This document shows positions 11,601 through 19,870 of a stretch of 64,000 nucleotides of DNA, piece after piece. The stretch is from contig NC_072805.1 in NCBI RefSeq assembly GCF_028583425.1, positions 16,192,001-16,256,000 of the forward strand, in the 5' to 3' direction. Position 1 is the first letter of the stretch; the number at the start of each line of letters is the position of its first letter. The notes beneath the pieces are model-generated. The model was not told the origin of the DNA, made no database searches, and saw only the letters and a list, made by a program, of their open reading frames with translations. This DNA comes from Eublepharis macularius. Taxonomy: Eukaryota > Chordata > Lepidosauria > Squamata > Eublepharidae. The translations under genes and the position numbers were made by a program.

Positions 11601-12870
11601 ACAAACTACCCTTTAGGGATGAGAAACACATGCCTTGCCAACTGCAGAAATGCAACTCAACATAAAGGCATGCTGTGACCCAGTGGATCACAGGGGCTTC
11701 TCTTGTTGCATTTTTTCTTGTCGCAATCCACCTTGAGTCTCAGCAAGACTGTAAATGAAGTCAGTCAATCACTCGTGTGGCAGAGGCAAGAGATCATAGG
11801 TTGCCTCAGGCGAACCACCACCTTTCAACCTCACTGCTCCTGACTGCAATATGGGGATAATACTGACCCCAGGCGCAAAACTCCAGTGGCATCTAGAACA
11901 TTAGTCCTCCTGGCTTCTGAACTGCCAAATAGGGCAGGAAGGAAGCAGGCAGCCCTTTAACCTCTTGACTGCTGCACCAAACCCTAGACTGATCTTGCAG
12001 GTTTTGCAAAAATTCCTGATACTGTACCACCTTGCTCCATGGTGTCTGTGAAGCACTTAGGACAAAGTGATCATGTATATAAATGCTACTGTCCTTACTA
12101 TGCTGTCTGCCCGGAGACGCTCTGATTTTTGCCTTTCCTCACCCTGTGAGGGAGACGGTTGCAGATTCCCCATTTTTTACTCCAAGCAGGTAGGAATGCA
12201 GAAGGTAGGGCTTGAGAAAAAGCCCATCCCATCCTTAACTGGTGAGGGTGAGGGTGAGGGTGAGGTGTGTGTGTGTGTGTGTGGGTGTGGTTGAGGGGGA
12301 ACAGGTTTTTACCTGGGAAATAAATTGGCCAGAGGCCTCTTTATACTTTTCCAGGACTGCTTCAGGAAGAGGCTCCTCATATTCAAACTGAGGGTTGTAG
12401 GAGAAACGTGATTGGAAGAACTTCTCTCTCTCCACCTCGATGTTCACAGGCCTCAGAGCTACCAACAAACAAGGGCTCTTCCTGCTGCTAGGCCCGACGG
12501 CCTTGACTTTGGGGATATGAGGTAGGGAGGCAGCGCTGCGGATCTGACCTCGGGTCCGGTCTCTCTGGTTCACAGCACAAGTGCTCTCACTCCGGCGCAT
12601 CCAACTGCAGGGGCTCGGGAAGGTGGGGCAGAAATTCAGTGATGGTCTGGCTTCTGGTTTTCTGAGGCAGTTGGCTTTCGAGGGCAGCCGGGCACTTTGC
12701 GCTGGGCTGGAAGAGTCTGACTCCAGTGAAAGGGAAGGGGACAAGAACGGATAGAGCCGCAACCCATCACACGGAGAGCCCTTCTTCCCACCTCTCCTCT
12801 GCGGCAGGCCGTTGCCAAAATAATCGGGCCGCTGTTGCGGATAGGACTGGGGCCCCGAGTCCAGCACCAT
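2484..12870 (-). CDS. MATCAP1: MATCAP1 (KIAA0895L), microtubule-associated tyrosine carboxypeptidase 1, six coding exons
   Basis: This zinc carboxypeptidase removes the C-terminal tyrosine from alpha-tubulin on microtubules (known family function). Coding exons on the minus strand are 12313-12870, 10758-10901, 9508-9640, 8154-8459, 5030-5127 and 2484-2648. All junctions have GT-AG sites and matching phases. The spliced product is 467 residues, against about 471 in human. It begins MVLDSG and ends LLPD as the human protein does. Residues 276-281 read HEIGTH, the HEXXH zinc motif; the Glu 31 residues after the second His, in PTEEG, is the likely third ligand. The N-terminal ~150 residues are basic, Ser/Pro-rich and probably disordered. 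The introns hold SINEs, a 1.1-kb hAT element and an L2 fragment. No frame break is seen, so the gene looks functional. The MATCAP2 paralogue is less likely because the first and last residues match MATCAP1. Confidence 0.96.
2836..3041 (-). mobile_element. 5S-rRNA-headed SINE (5S-Sauria type), minus orientation
   Basis: Read on the minus strand it begins with 5S rRNA-like sequence (around TCTCAGAAGCTAAGC), has a middle region with GCAATGGCAAACG, and ends with the BovB-like tail (ATAAGTCAGCTATGACTTGA). The 5S head supplies an internal RNA polymerase III promoter. Confidence 0.8.
3042..3991. other. Unassigned MATCAP1 intron 5 sequence
   Basis: No exon or clear repeat was recognised. A 23-bp segment (TTCCTAAGGAAAAGCATCTG) occurs at about 3958 and again at 4025, flanking a foldback-MITE end fragment. 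Confidence 0.35.
3992..4022 (+). mobile_element. Solo end of a family-B foldback MITE
   Basis: GAGCCAAGCTACAAGTGACG is the terminal sequence of the MITE family described at 26253-26454; the rest of the element is absent here. Confidence 0.55.
5030..5127 (-). CDS. MATCAP1: MATCAP1 coding exon 5
   Basis: This exon encodes (G)CFSKDQVYLDGILRILRH through AALGK, phase 1 to phase 0. The acceptor is ATTTCAG and the donor GTATAG. It is near-identical to the human segment. Confidence 0.95.
5310..5445 (+). mobile_element. MIR-like tRNA SINE fragment, plus
   Basis: It has the core CCCTTGAGCCAGTCACGAG and the tail GGGCAGGATACAAATG. The tRNA-like head is missing. Confidence 0.55.
5556..6390 (-). mobile_element. 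L2-clade LINE 3' end, minus orientation
   Basis: The minus strand encodes the C-terminal ORF2 block VQNAAARLL ... LQSLHWLPVNYQ, typical of L2/CR1, followed by 3'UTR and a terminal (ATT)n microsatellite at 5556-5600. It is a 5'-truncated, decayed copy. Confidence 0.8.
6393..6880 (-). mobile_element. Second L2-type 3'UTR fragment, minus orientation
   Basis: It begins with the L2 3'-end signature (TATTTATAGCCCACCTTTCA on the plus strand) and continues as AT-rich LINE 3'UTR. There is no coding remnant. Confidence 0.5.
7003..8112. mobile_element. Non-autonomous hAT element, 1110 bp, with 8-bp target duplication
   Basis: The terminal inverted repeats are TAGACATGGGCACGAT and its complement. CTCCCAAG occurs immediately on both sides (6995-7002 and 8113-8120), the 8-bp duplication of hAT transposases. 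The interior is GC-rich, with two similar blocks around CCAGAGCTAGRCGGCAGCC (about 7310 and 7430) and a (TC)n run at 7511. No transposase frame was found. It lies in MATCAP1 intron 4, next to the exon 4 donor. Confidence 0.9.
8154..8459 (-). CDS. MATCAP1: MATCAP1 coding exon 4 (catalytic core)
   Basis: This exon encodes (G)THYIRGVNNARQPW through KRGQMDTSKP, phase 1 to phase 1, and supplies the second His of HEIGTH and the PTEEG motif. The donor GTAACG is weaker than consensus. The target-site copy of a hAT element begins 33 bp downstream of the donor. Confidence 0.96.
8806..8885 (+). mobile_element. L2-type 3' end fragment
   Basis: CCTTGAGTCTCAGCGAGAAA followed by a TAAATAAATAAA tail matches the end of L2-type LINEs. 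Confidence 0.5.
8985..9150 (-). mobile_element. 5S-Sauria-type SINE, minus orientation, tail-truncated
   Basis: On the minus strand, 5S-like TAAGCAGGGTCAGCCCTGGT and GTACTTGGATGGGAGATC are clear; the BovB tail is missing. Confidence 0.75.
9335..9430 (+). mobile_element. LINE 3' terminus, plus
   Basis: CTGCCCTGAGCCCGCT-like sequence with a TAAATAAATAAATAATAAT tail is the usual squamate L2/CR1 3' end. A related end lies at 21065-21170. Confidence 0.5.
9508..9640 (-). CDS. MATCAP1: MATCAP1 coding exon 3 (first half of zinc motif)
   Basis: This exon encodes VVVQLTEDLLSQAVMMVENS through MLRHEI plus one base of Gly. The acceptor is TCTCCAG and the donor GTGAGG, phase 0 to phase 1. It supplies the first zinc-binding His and the catalytic Glu; the HEXXH motif is split by the following intron. 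Confidence 0.95.
9760..10020. mobile_element. Head-to-head pair of MIR-like SINEs
   Basis: A plus-strand SINE head (9760-9845) is joined to a minus-strand copy (9846-10020), giving an imperfect inverted repeat around GAAGCCAGCTGGGTG. Both carry tRNA-like A/B-box regions. Confidence 0.7.
10372..10535 (+). mobile_element. MIR-like tRNA SINE, plus
   Basis: AGCCAGTGTGGTATAATGG head, GGGCCAGTCACACACTC core and a TCAATAAAGTAAGTAATAA tail. Confidence 0.75.
10758..10901 (-). CDS. MATCAP1: MATCAP1 coding exon 2
   Basis: This exon encodes 48 residues, AIGIINAVLEKYGTYESFEA through KEGCSGE, phase 0 to phase 0. The acceptor is TTGTAG and the donor GTGAGT. It matches the human segment AVGIIEAVLEKFGTYE closely. 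Confidence 0.95.
11250..12240. other. MATCAP1 intron 1 sequence with SINE remnants
   Basis: It contains MIR-like core fragments near 11500-11620 and 11810-11870 and an L2-type end near 11710-11770. No exon was recognised. Confidence 0.4.
12241..12297 (+). repeat. (GGTGAG)n / (TG)n microsatellite
   Basis: About five GGTGAG units are followed by a TG run, within 75 bp of the MATCAP1 exon 1 donor. Confidence 0.9.
12313..12870 (-). CDS. MATCAP1: MATCAP1 coding exon 1 (start codon)
   Basis: This exon encodes residues 1-186, from MVLDSG to SGQFISQ, and ends in phase 0 at a GTAAAA donor. It holds the variable basic/Ser-rich N-terminus, the MRRSEST and RSAASLPHI blocks shared with the human protein, and the conserved KFFQSRFSYNPQFEYEEP segment that opens the catalytic region. 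A (GGTGAG)n/(TG)n microsatellite lies within 75 bp of the donor. Any 5'UTR part of the exon would end at an acceptor a short distance upstream, which I could not place with certainty. Confidence 0.95.
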
Positions 12871-13024
12871 CTTGCTCTGTCAAAGCCCTCAGCGGGATGT
12901 CATCAAAGCCAACTTTGGATTCTCATCTCCATGAGCAAAGAAAGAGAGATAGGATTTAATTGCATGGTCCCCCCAACACACACCCACACACACACCCCAC
13001 ACACACCAAATGTAGCTATCAGTT

Positions 13025-13221
13025 CTTGGCTTCAAGAGCTCCTGGAATTTCAAGTGATCTCCAGATGCCACAGGTCAATTCCCCCTGGAGAAAATGCTTT
13101 GGAAAGCAGAGTCTATGGGATTACACCCTGCTGAGCTCCCTCCCCTCCCCAAACCCTGCCCTCCCCAGGGTCCGTCCCTCCATATCTCCAGGACTTTCCC
13201 AATCTGGAATTTGCAACTCTA
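13025..13221 (+). mobile_element. TAGGGTTGCCA-type MITE (family M)
   Basis: The block from CAAGTGATCTCCAGA through CTGCTGAGCTCCCTCC to TTTGCAACTCTA matches the M copies at 19640, 31946, 34960, 38010, 40739, 41253, 42016 and 55856. The ends resemble TAGGGTTGCCA/TGGCAACCCTA. Confidence 0.7.
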
Positions 13222-13370
13222 CGCATCTTGGGACTGGGGGCATAGGGAAACTGTTGCGGGATGCTGAGATCCTTGTGAAGCGGCAGGGGGAGCTGTTGGT
13301 TTGGCCTTGCAATCCCCCCCCATACACACACACCATTCACTTTCCCACTGTAAAATGTAACCAGAAGGTA

Positions 13371-13457
13371 TGGTTGCCAACTCCAGCTTGCAAAATTCAC
13401 ACAAATTTAGAGGTGGAGTCTGGGGAGGGTGGAGTTTTGGGGTGCTGGCAACCCTAC
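13371..13457 (-). mobile_element. Short internally deleted family-M MITE
   Basis: It is bounded by GGTTGCCAACTCCAG and CTGGCAACCCTA, with GAGGTGGAGTCTGGGGAGGG inside. Most of the usual 220 bp is deleted. Confidence 0.65.
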
Positions 13458-13801
13458 CAGAACCAGAGGTTAATTTCAAAAAGAAAATAGCGCACACATG
13501 CAAACCTAACTCTGCTTCCCAGGAATGGACAAACTGGCTGTGATGGCTCAGAGGGCAGGAAAAGCTACTCTTCATATGGCCAGAGTCACTCTCTTTTTAT
13601 TACTTAGCAAATTCTTGGGCCCAGTTCCTGGTGTTAAAAATCGGTTCTGACTTTCTGCTCCAATCACTTTCAGATGCCCCATGAAGCCATGATTTAATTT
13701 AGCTAACTAGAATTAGTGTGGCCACCCGCACACAGACCATGCTGATAACTATCGCAATTTCAAATACGAAAGTGCGTCTTGTCACCTTAAAAGCTTTCTA
13801 A

Positions 13802-13979
13802 GGGCCAAACTACAAGTGACAAATGACACTTGAACGGCAAGTGAACAAACTCACATGTATTCCTCCCTGTTCACTTGCACTCCACATGTGATCAAGTGGA
13901 GCGCAAGTGAACAGGGAGGAATACATGTGAGTCTGTTCACTTGCCATTCAAGTGTCATTTGTCACTTGTAGCTTGGCCC
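13802..13979. mobile_element. Family-A foldback MITE, 178 bp, TAA target duplication
   Basis: A near-perfect hairpin from GGGCCAAACTACAAGTGAC to GTCACTTGTAGCTTGGCCC. TAA flanks both ends (13799-13801, 13980-13982), matching the 3-bp duplications of PIF/Harbinger elements. Confidence 0.85.
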
Positions 13980-14134
13980 TAATTTATTATCTAGGGATCA
14001 AATAACACCTTAAGAATTAACAAAAGACTAACACGGCTACCCCTTTGGAACAGTTTATTATCTGTTAGTCTTTAAGGTTGCACAACACCCTTTCATTATT
14101 TTGGCTTCAGCAAACTAACACAGCTACCCTCCTA

Positions 14135-14330
14135 GAATTTATTTATTTCTGAACGGCCACCATGCTACAGTGGTAAAAGTGTTGGACTAGGCTCCAATCC
14201 AAGCTCTGCCATGGAAGTTCTGTGAGTGACTTTAGATCAGCTGCGCATGCGCAACCTAACTTAAATCCCATCCCATTGGAAAGAAAGTTGGGATACAAAT
14301 TAAGCAAATAAATGGATAATAAAATAATTA
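14135..14330 (+). mobile_element. MIR-like SINE, diverged, plus
   Basis: CTACAGTGGTAAAAGTGTTGG head, CTCTGCCATGGAAG and a GGGATACAAATTAAGCAAAT tail. Confidence 0.55.
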
Positions 14331-14554
14331 TTAGAGTACATCAAACCAGAATTTGAGTCCACGGTGGCTTATTAAACCAGGATTTGAATGATCATCTGTG
14401 TGTTGGATTCAGGTTTCACAAACCAAAACAAGTTAACTTTTTAAAATATTGTGGAAAATGTCTCTGTTTTATTATCCTCGTTCCTTCCGACTGGTAGTTA
14501 GGTAAGACAACGTCACATCACGAGCAATTATTCTATCCATCTTTCCAATAAAGG

Positions 14555-14900
14555 CCTCCAAGGCAGCTTACAAATATTTAAAACCATGTAACTGTTAACA
14601 AAAAGGGAAAATGACTAAACCACTTCACAAAACAATTGAAAAATGACAACAATAGCCCATAAAAACAGACAACATTAAAACAATGCAAGAATGTATCCAA
14701 AATAATAAAAATGTTTCAACTGTCACAGATCCAGAGGAGTTAGCCGTGTTAGTCTGTAGTAGCAAAATCAAAAAGAGTCCAGTAGTCTTAAAGGTGGACT
14801 CTTTTTGACTGTTTCAACTGGGCAACTAAAAGCCAGTATGCAAGATGCTGTTTTAACGTCTCTTTTGAGGGAGCTCCATAAGAAGGTGCCACCACAAGAA
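14555..14900 (-). mobile_element. L2-type 3'UTR fragment interrupted by a Penelope-like insertion
   Basis: GCCTCCAAGGCAGCTTACAA and the A-rich stretch after it are L2 3'UTR-like; a short palindromic repeat interrupts it at about 14726-14805. Confidence 0.5.
14726..14805. mobile_element. Short Penelope-like (family P) copy with 11-bp target duplication
   Basis: The P-family end (AGATCCAGAGGAGTTAGCCG) runs into AAAAAGAGTCCAGTAG, then turns back as TGGACTCTTTTTGA. TGTTTCAACTG occurs on both sides, a duplication length typical of target-primed insertion. Most of the internal hairpin is missing. Confidence 0.75.
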
Positions 14901-15099
14901 AGACCCCGGTTTTAGCGACAACAGTTGTATGAAATCTCTTTCTTATCTTAGGGTGGAGGGAAAGAACAAGTAAAAGCCACCCCCTCCACTCCCTTTAGGA
15001 GTCTTCCTCAGGCATCTGGTTGGCCACATACGGCAATAAATGCTGGATTATGGCCCTTCCTTGTGATCCACCAAAACAACCCGTGTACCCTAAAGAAGA

Positions 15100-15515
15100 G
15101 TTAAATCAGGAGTCTCCAACCTTTCTGAGCCTGCAAGGCAAGCGCTTTTGAAATTTTGCAAGGGGGTTTGAATGCCACCCAAAAATGGCTGCCACAGGAG
15201 GCAGAACCAAACCCAATACCTCCTTCCTTGCTTTCCAAAAGAATCATAAAAGGGGAATAAAAACAAATGAAGGAAAGCCCAAGTAGGGAGGGAGAACGAA
15301 GGAGACTGGAGAATAAAAAGACAGGAAAGAAAGCCAGGGGGAAGGGGAGAGGGGGGAAGAGATTGGGGAGTCAAAAGAAGGAAAGCCTGAAGGGAGAACA
15401 GAACCACACAATAACCGTTGCTGCCATGGAAAGCCCTGTCATTTGAATGAAGGCAGACTCATAACAAGCCCTGCCTTACAACAGCCTTACAATGGGTGCC
15501 ACATTGAGGAACACC
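15100..15515. mobile_element. Diverged hAT-like element
   Basis: It has GAGTCTCCAACCTTTCTGAG at the left, AAAATGGCTGCCACAGGAGG inside, and ATGGGTGCCACATTGAGGAA at the right. It resembles the CAGGGGTC-ended family. The middle is purine-rich. Confidence 0.4.
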
Positions 15516-15957
15516 GAGTTAGATAAATTCTAGGTGAACAGATCTATCTGCAGCTATTAACCAGGACAGCCAAGAGTGAAACTTCCATGTATGGAAGCAA
15601 TATACCTCAGAAGCTGGAGACAAACCTGGGATGGTTACCTCTTTTGGGCCCTGCTTCTGAGCTCCCCAGAGGCCTCTGGCTGACCACGCATGGAAAAAGA
15701 ATGTTGACCTAGATGGGGCCTTTGGTTTGATCCAGACAGGCAATTCTTGCGTCATCACAATGGGCGGGGGAGGGGTGGGAAGAGACAATGCGAGGAAACC
15801 ACAGGAGCACCAGCAGATCTCCACCACAGAAATCCAGCACACCAAGCCATCTTATTTTGTCAGCACCAGAGATGGACACACTGCATCCACCTTCAGGGGA
15901 CATGTTTCAGAAAATGGTTTCAGACGAAGGGGGTGAAAATTCGATGAAATGCTATCA

Positions 15958-16210
15958 ATACAATAATAATAATATTTGATTTATATGCTGCCCTTCAGGA
16001 CAACTTAATGACAAACTCAGAACAGTTTACAAAGTGTGTTATTATTATCCTCATGACAATCACCCTGTGAGTTGGGCTGAGAGAGCTCTGAGAGAGCTGT
16101 GACTGACCCAAGGTCACCCAGCTGGTTTCAAACAGAGGAGTGGAGAATCAAACCCGGCTCTCCAGATTAGAGTCCTGCCACTCTTAACCACAACACCAAA
16201 CTGGCTCTCA
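15958..16210 (-). mobile_element. MIR-like tRNA SINE, near full length, minus
   Basis: On the minus strand it runs from AGCCAGTTTGGTGTTGTGG (tRNA-like head) through CTGGGTGACCTTGGGTCAGT to GGGCAGCATATAAATC and (ATT)n. Confidence 0.85.
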
Positions 16211-16464
16211 TAGGCATAGAGGGGAAGACTGACAGAAGTGAAGTGCCCGCAGTTTAGTAACCAGACGGTTAAGCAGCAGCTCTGATGACAGACTGCCTTT
16301 GTGGCTGGGAAATGCGCTCATAAAGAGAAGGGAGAAGTACCTTAGCAGAGGCAAGAGCCACAGATCCAAAAGATGCAGAGGTTTCTGTTCTCTTTTACAA
16401 GAAATTCTTTTGCAAGATTATTTTTTAACAATATTTTTCTTTTCTTGTCAGTGTTAAAACAACT

Positions 16465-16545
16465 GAGAGCCAGTTTGTAAAACGCAATGAGGGGGTGTTT
16501 GGTTGTCCTGAAGGGCAGTATATAAATTGAATGTTGTTGTTGTTA
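16465..16545 (+). mobile_element. SINE 3' tail with (GTT)n, plus
   Basis: CCTGAAGGGCAGTATATAAA followed by TTGAATGTTGTTGTTGTT. Confidence 0.7.
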
Positions 16546-16837
16546 TAACTGGGGTGGGTTGTTGAGGACTAAATCGTTTCATACTGGACCAGGTAAGACT
16601 TGGATCAAGAGGACCTGAGTTCAAATTCTGCAAGCACTGCTCCTCTCCCTCAGTCCAACCATCTCAGCGGGGCTGTTGCAAGAATGAACTGGGAAAATCT
16701 CAACATACACAGTCCTCTGCTTCTTGAGGGAAAAAAGGATGCTAACTGGATAAACACAGACAGGAAAACCTCCCTTGTGGTGAATTGCTTCTGGATACAC
16801 TGCTCCTCTATATTTGACCAGTTTCTTTCTGCCCTCC

Positions 16838-16975
16838 ATGCATCTGACGAAGTGAACTGTGATTCTCAAAAGCTTATTATGCTACAATAAAATTGTTAGT
16901 CTTAAAGGTGCTACAGGACTCTTTTTGATTTTGCTACTACAGACTAACACGGCTAACTCCTCTGGGTCTACTCCA
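16838..16975 (+). mobile_element. Penelope-like (family P) right arm, single copy
   Basis: It runs from CATCTGACGAAGTGAACTG through AGCTTATTATGCTACAATAA to ACACGGCTAACTCCTCTG. The hammerhead-like GAAA is changed to CAAA here. Confidence 0.8.
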
Positions 16976-17459
16976 TGCTAGAAACAGATCAGTACTGACC
17001 GACTCATTCCGCTAGTTTCATCCCACCTTCTTACTCTGGTAGGGTGCTCTAACAACCCATAAGGTCTAATGAAACACCACAAAAATCTAGTTCTAAAAAC
17101 CACACAACCATTTCAAAAAAACACTAACACAACAAAAACGCAATTCTCATTTTGAGGCAGCGATCCCCAAAATTCACCTTTGTTCTTATTCTGAAGCTAT
17201 TCCTTCCATCACAGGCGCTATTTCGGGTTTTGTTTCTGAATACAGGCGCAGCCTCTAAGCGCTGGCGTTACAAATTGTTCATTGTCCAATGCCCTTTATT
17301 ATGAATACTATACCGTGCTCCCTTTTAAATATCTATCATTTGTTGTAACGATAAGCGTTCACGTCATCATGCATTCGATCATCTTTACTAAAAAAACAAA
17401 AATTTAGAAAGGGGGGGGGGGGCTTTAAAAAGGCTAACAGCTCACACCTGCAAACGCAT

Positions 17460-18240
17460 CCGCCAGAACAAAGCCCGACGCCAAACGGCCTCCGGCGAGC
17501 CCTGCTTTAAAACCCACGTGGCGTCCCGGTCCTACACTGAGGCCGGTCGGCGCCCTTCGGCTGCAAAGCCGGGAAAACAAGCCGGAGGCGCCGCCCGCCC
17601 GCCCCGGGATGCTGAGGATGCCGCTGCGGCTGGACCACTCTGCATCCCTGCGGCCGCGGGCGAGGCTCCGCCCAGCGCCTTACCTGTCTGGCGCCGCAGC
17701 TGCCTCCGCAGAGCCCGCAAGCGGCGCCTTCCTCCGGCGGCCGGGGAGGCGCCTCTGCCGGCCGGCTGTGCGCGCTCGCGCGGCCAGAAGCCCCTCCCGC
17801 CCCCTCGGGCCAATCCAAGGCCAAGCGGGAGCGGCTGCCGCGCTGGCCTCGCCCCTCTGCGTTCCCGGGGTGGGGGACTGTGGCCGGCCTCCCGGGCAAG
17901 GGGCGCGCGGCGCGCTCCGCCCAAAGCGGCGCTGGCGCTTAGGAACCTCCCGAGGCTGCCTTCCGAGGAGACGCGCGTCGGATTTCCACGGCCGCTTCCT
18001 TGCAAGGAGAAAGGCCGAAGCCCAGGGAGGCGGAGCCGGGATGGGGGCGGACTTTTCACCCCGGGCTGGCGTCGCAGGTCTTGCAGGGGAATTGCTCGGC
18101 AGGGGGTGCCCCAGGCGGGCTTTTCTGCCTGGGGGTGCAAAGCGGCTAAGGCCAGCCCTGGGTCAGCAGCTCTGTGCACCGTCAGGCCTGCGTAAACCCT
18201 CGGCTTTCAATGGGCGCCGGTGACTGTGCAGAATGCCCGG
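17460..18240 (-). promoter_or_regulatory. MATCAP1: CpG island, probable MATCAP1 promoter
   Basis: This is an approximately 800-bp GC- and CpG-dense block in otherwise AT-balanced sequence, upstream of the MATCAP1 start codon on the coding strand. It contains a minus-strand AG|GTAAGG donor at 17683, as expected for a non-coding first exon. Long open frames cross it on both strands, but these are a by-product of GC content. A divergent plus-strand transcript is possible, but no plus-strand exon was recognised up to 24 kb. Confidence 0.8.
17684..17900 (-). other. MATCAP1: Probable non-coding exon 1 of MATCAP1
   Basis: On the minus strand the sequence CAGACAG|GTAAGG inside the CpG island is a near-consensus splice donor, so an untranslated exon likely ends at 17684. 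The upper boundary (transcription start) is a guess. It would splice about 4.8 kb to the exon containing the MVLDSG start. Confidence 0.55.
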
Positions 18241-18346
18241 CCGCCCGGCCTTCCGTTTGGCGCTCGCTTTTCCTGTTCTCTGCGCACGTAGCCGAAAGGC
18301 CGGGCGTGGCTGTTGAGAAAGGAGATGCGGACAGTTGGGGGTTCTA

Positions 18347-18395
18347 GATCCAGAGGAGTTAGCCGTGTTAGTCTGTAGTAGCAAAATAAAAGAGT
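18347..18395 (+). mobile_element. Family P end fragment
   Basis: AGATCCAGAGGAGTTAGCCG through TAGTAGCAAAATAAAAGAGTCC; the rest of the element is absent. Confidence 0.75.
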
Positions 18396-19150
18396 CCCTG
18401 ATGCCATCACAACACTTGAAAAGCTTCTGCCGCACTTTTGAAGACCCAAAGCACAACAGCCAGCGGGGGATCACTTGCTCCTTACAAACAGCGGGGGCCA
18501 TCTGTGAATCTTGGCGGGGGGTGGGTGGGTTCCGGATTTTCAGTAGCCCCTTCTCCCCACTTGCAACAACTTGTTACAGCCAGCGGAGGAGATTTGTTTT
18601 ACATTGCTCACTTCACCTTGACGATAAAATCCCAGATTTCTCCAATCTTACCGAGTTGGCTGCTGGCCATCAGGCCCACCCATTTATCATGTGCACTTAT
18701 AAACACGCCTATATGAAGTTACTTTCTCATGAGGTTTTTTAATCTATTTTTTTTACTTCTGGCACAAGGAGGCATTTGATGCTGCTGTTGCATTTTTGGT
18801 GAGCGGTAGTGGATTTAAGGTTAAGAATCAGAAGAGAGACAGTCTACCAAGCAAAGCAGATTGTCAGGGACACCAAGGTAATTTGTGCCATATCCAGGGC
18901 AGAAACCTAACTGCTGCGTGCAGGTAAAGATGCATCATGGGGCAGAGTACACTGTTCAAAATCAAATATTCAGGGTGGACATGATGCTGCAGCATCTCAA
19001 GGAAACACAATCCCAGCAGTGAGGACGTTTTATTTGGAGGTGGATCAAAGGTTAGTTTGGGGCAAAACTCCCCATCACATTTGCATGGGGCAGCATCTGG
19101 CTTGGGGGGTGACCTGGATTGGACTCAGTGTTAGGGTATCTCATAGAAAA

Positions 19151-19605
19151 AAGATCCAGAGGGGTTATGAGCCATGTTAGAGCGGGACCACAAGTGACGC
19201 CTGACACAGGTTGGACACTTGCCAGCTTCCCTCAAGTTTTGATGGGAAATGTAGGCAGCTTGGCAGAATCTTGGACGAGAGACAGTTGAAAAGTCCACTG
19301 GACAGCAGTCGGAGAGCCGAGCTGCAAGACCAGGATGCCTACATTTCCCATCAAAACTTGAGGGAAGCTGACTAGTGTCCAACCTGTGTCAGGTGTCACT
19401 TGTGGTCCCGCTCTTAGTCTGTAGTAGCAAAAATAGAAAAGAGTCCAGTAGCACCTTTAAGACTAACCAACTTTACTGTAGCATAAGCTTTCGAGAATCA
19501 CAATTCTCTGCATCTGAAGAAAACTCTGATTCTCGAAAGCTTATGCTACAGTAAAGTTGGTTAGTCTTAAAGGTGCTACTGGACTCTTTTCTATTTTCAT
19601 AGGAA
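19151..19605. mobile_element. Penelope-like (family P) hairpin interrupted by a family-B MITE
   Basis: The P left end (GATCCAGAGGGGTTATGAGC) is broken at TGTTA by the MITE at 19180-19413 and resumes at GTCTGTAGTAGCAAAA. The two arms then face each other around 19510. The right arm keeps CTGAAGA...GAAA. Confidence 0.85.
19180..19413. mobile_element. Family-B foldback MITE, 234 bp, TTA target duplication
   Basis: The termini are GAGCGGGACCACAAGTGACG and its complement. TTA flanks both sides (19177-19179, 19414-19416). Inserted into a family-P element, so it is the younger of the two. Confidence 0.85.
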
Positions 19606-19639
19606 AAAGCCTCCCAGGAACGGTGGTTTATGATTTGGG

Positions 19640-19870
19640 GTGACCCCAAGTTTCTTTCGGGGTGAAAGTAGGGGTAATAACGTCCAGGTGGGGTATGGAG
19701 TTCTCCAGCAATTACCACTGATCTCCAGTTCCCCCGGAGAAAACTGCAGCTGCAGAGAGCAAACTCCAGAGTATACCACAGATTCCAGGGGAAATCCCTC
19801 CACAAATGCTGCCCCGAATCTCCAGGAATTTCTTGGGCCAGAGTTGGCAATGGTGAAACTCCCCCAGTTC
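19640..19870 (+). mobile_element. Family-M MITE
   Basis: GGAGTTCTCCAGCAATTACC, ACTGATCTCCAGTTCCCCCG, then ATCTCCAGGAATTTCTTGGG match the family-M consensus seen elsewhere in the window. Confidence 0.65.

Noticed and set aside
12241-12297. Telomere-like GGGTGA repeats
   Set aside because: The unit is GGTGAG followed by TG, not TTAGGG; an ordinary microsatellite.
17507-18223. Long overlapping open frames on both strands (over 200 residues)
   Set aside because: They lie in the CpG island; low stop-codon frequency follows from GC content and the products are Arg/Ala/Gly/Pro-rich with no homology.
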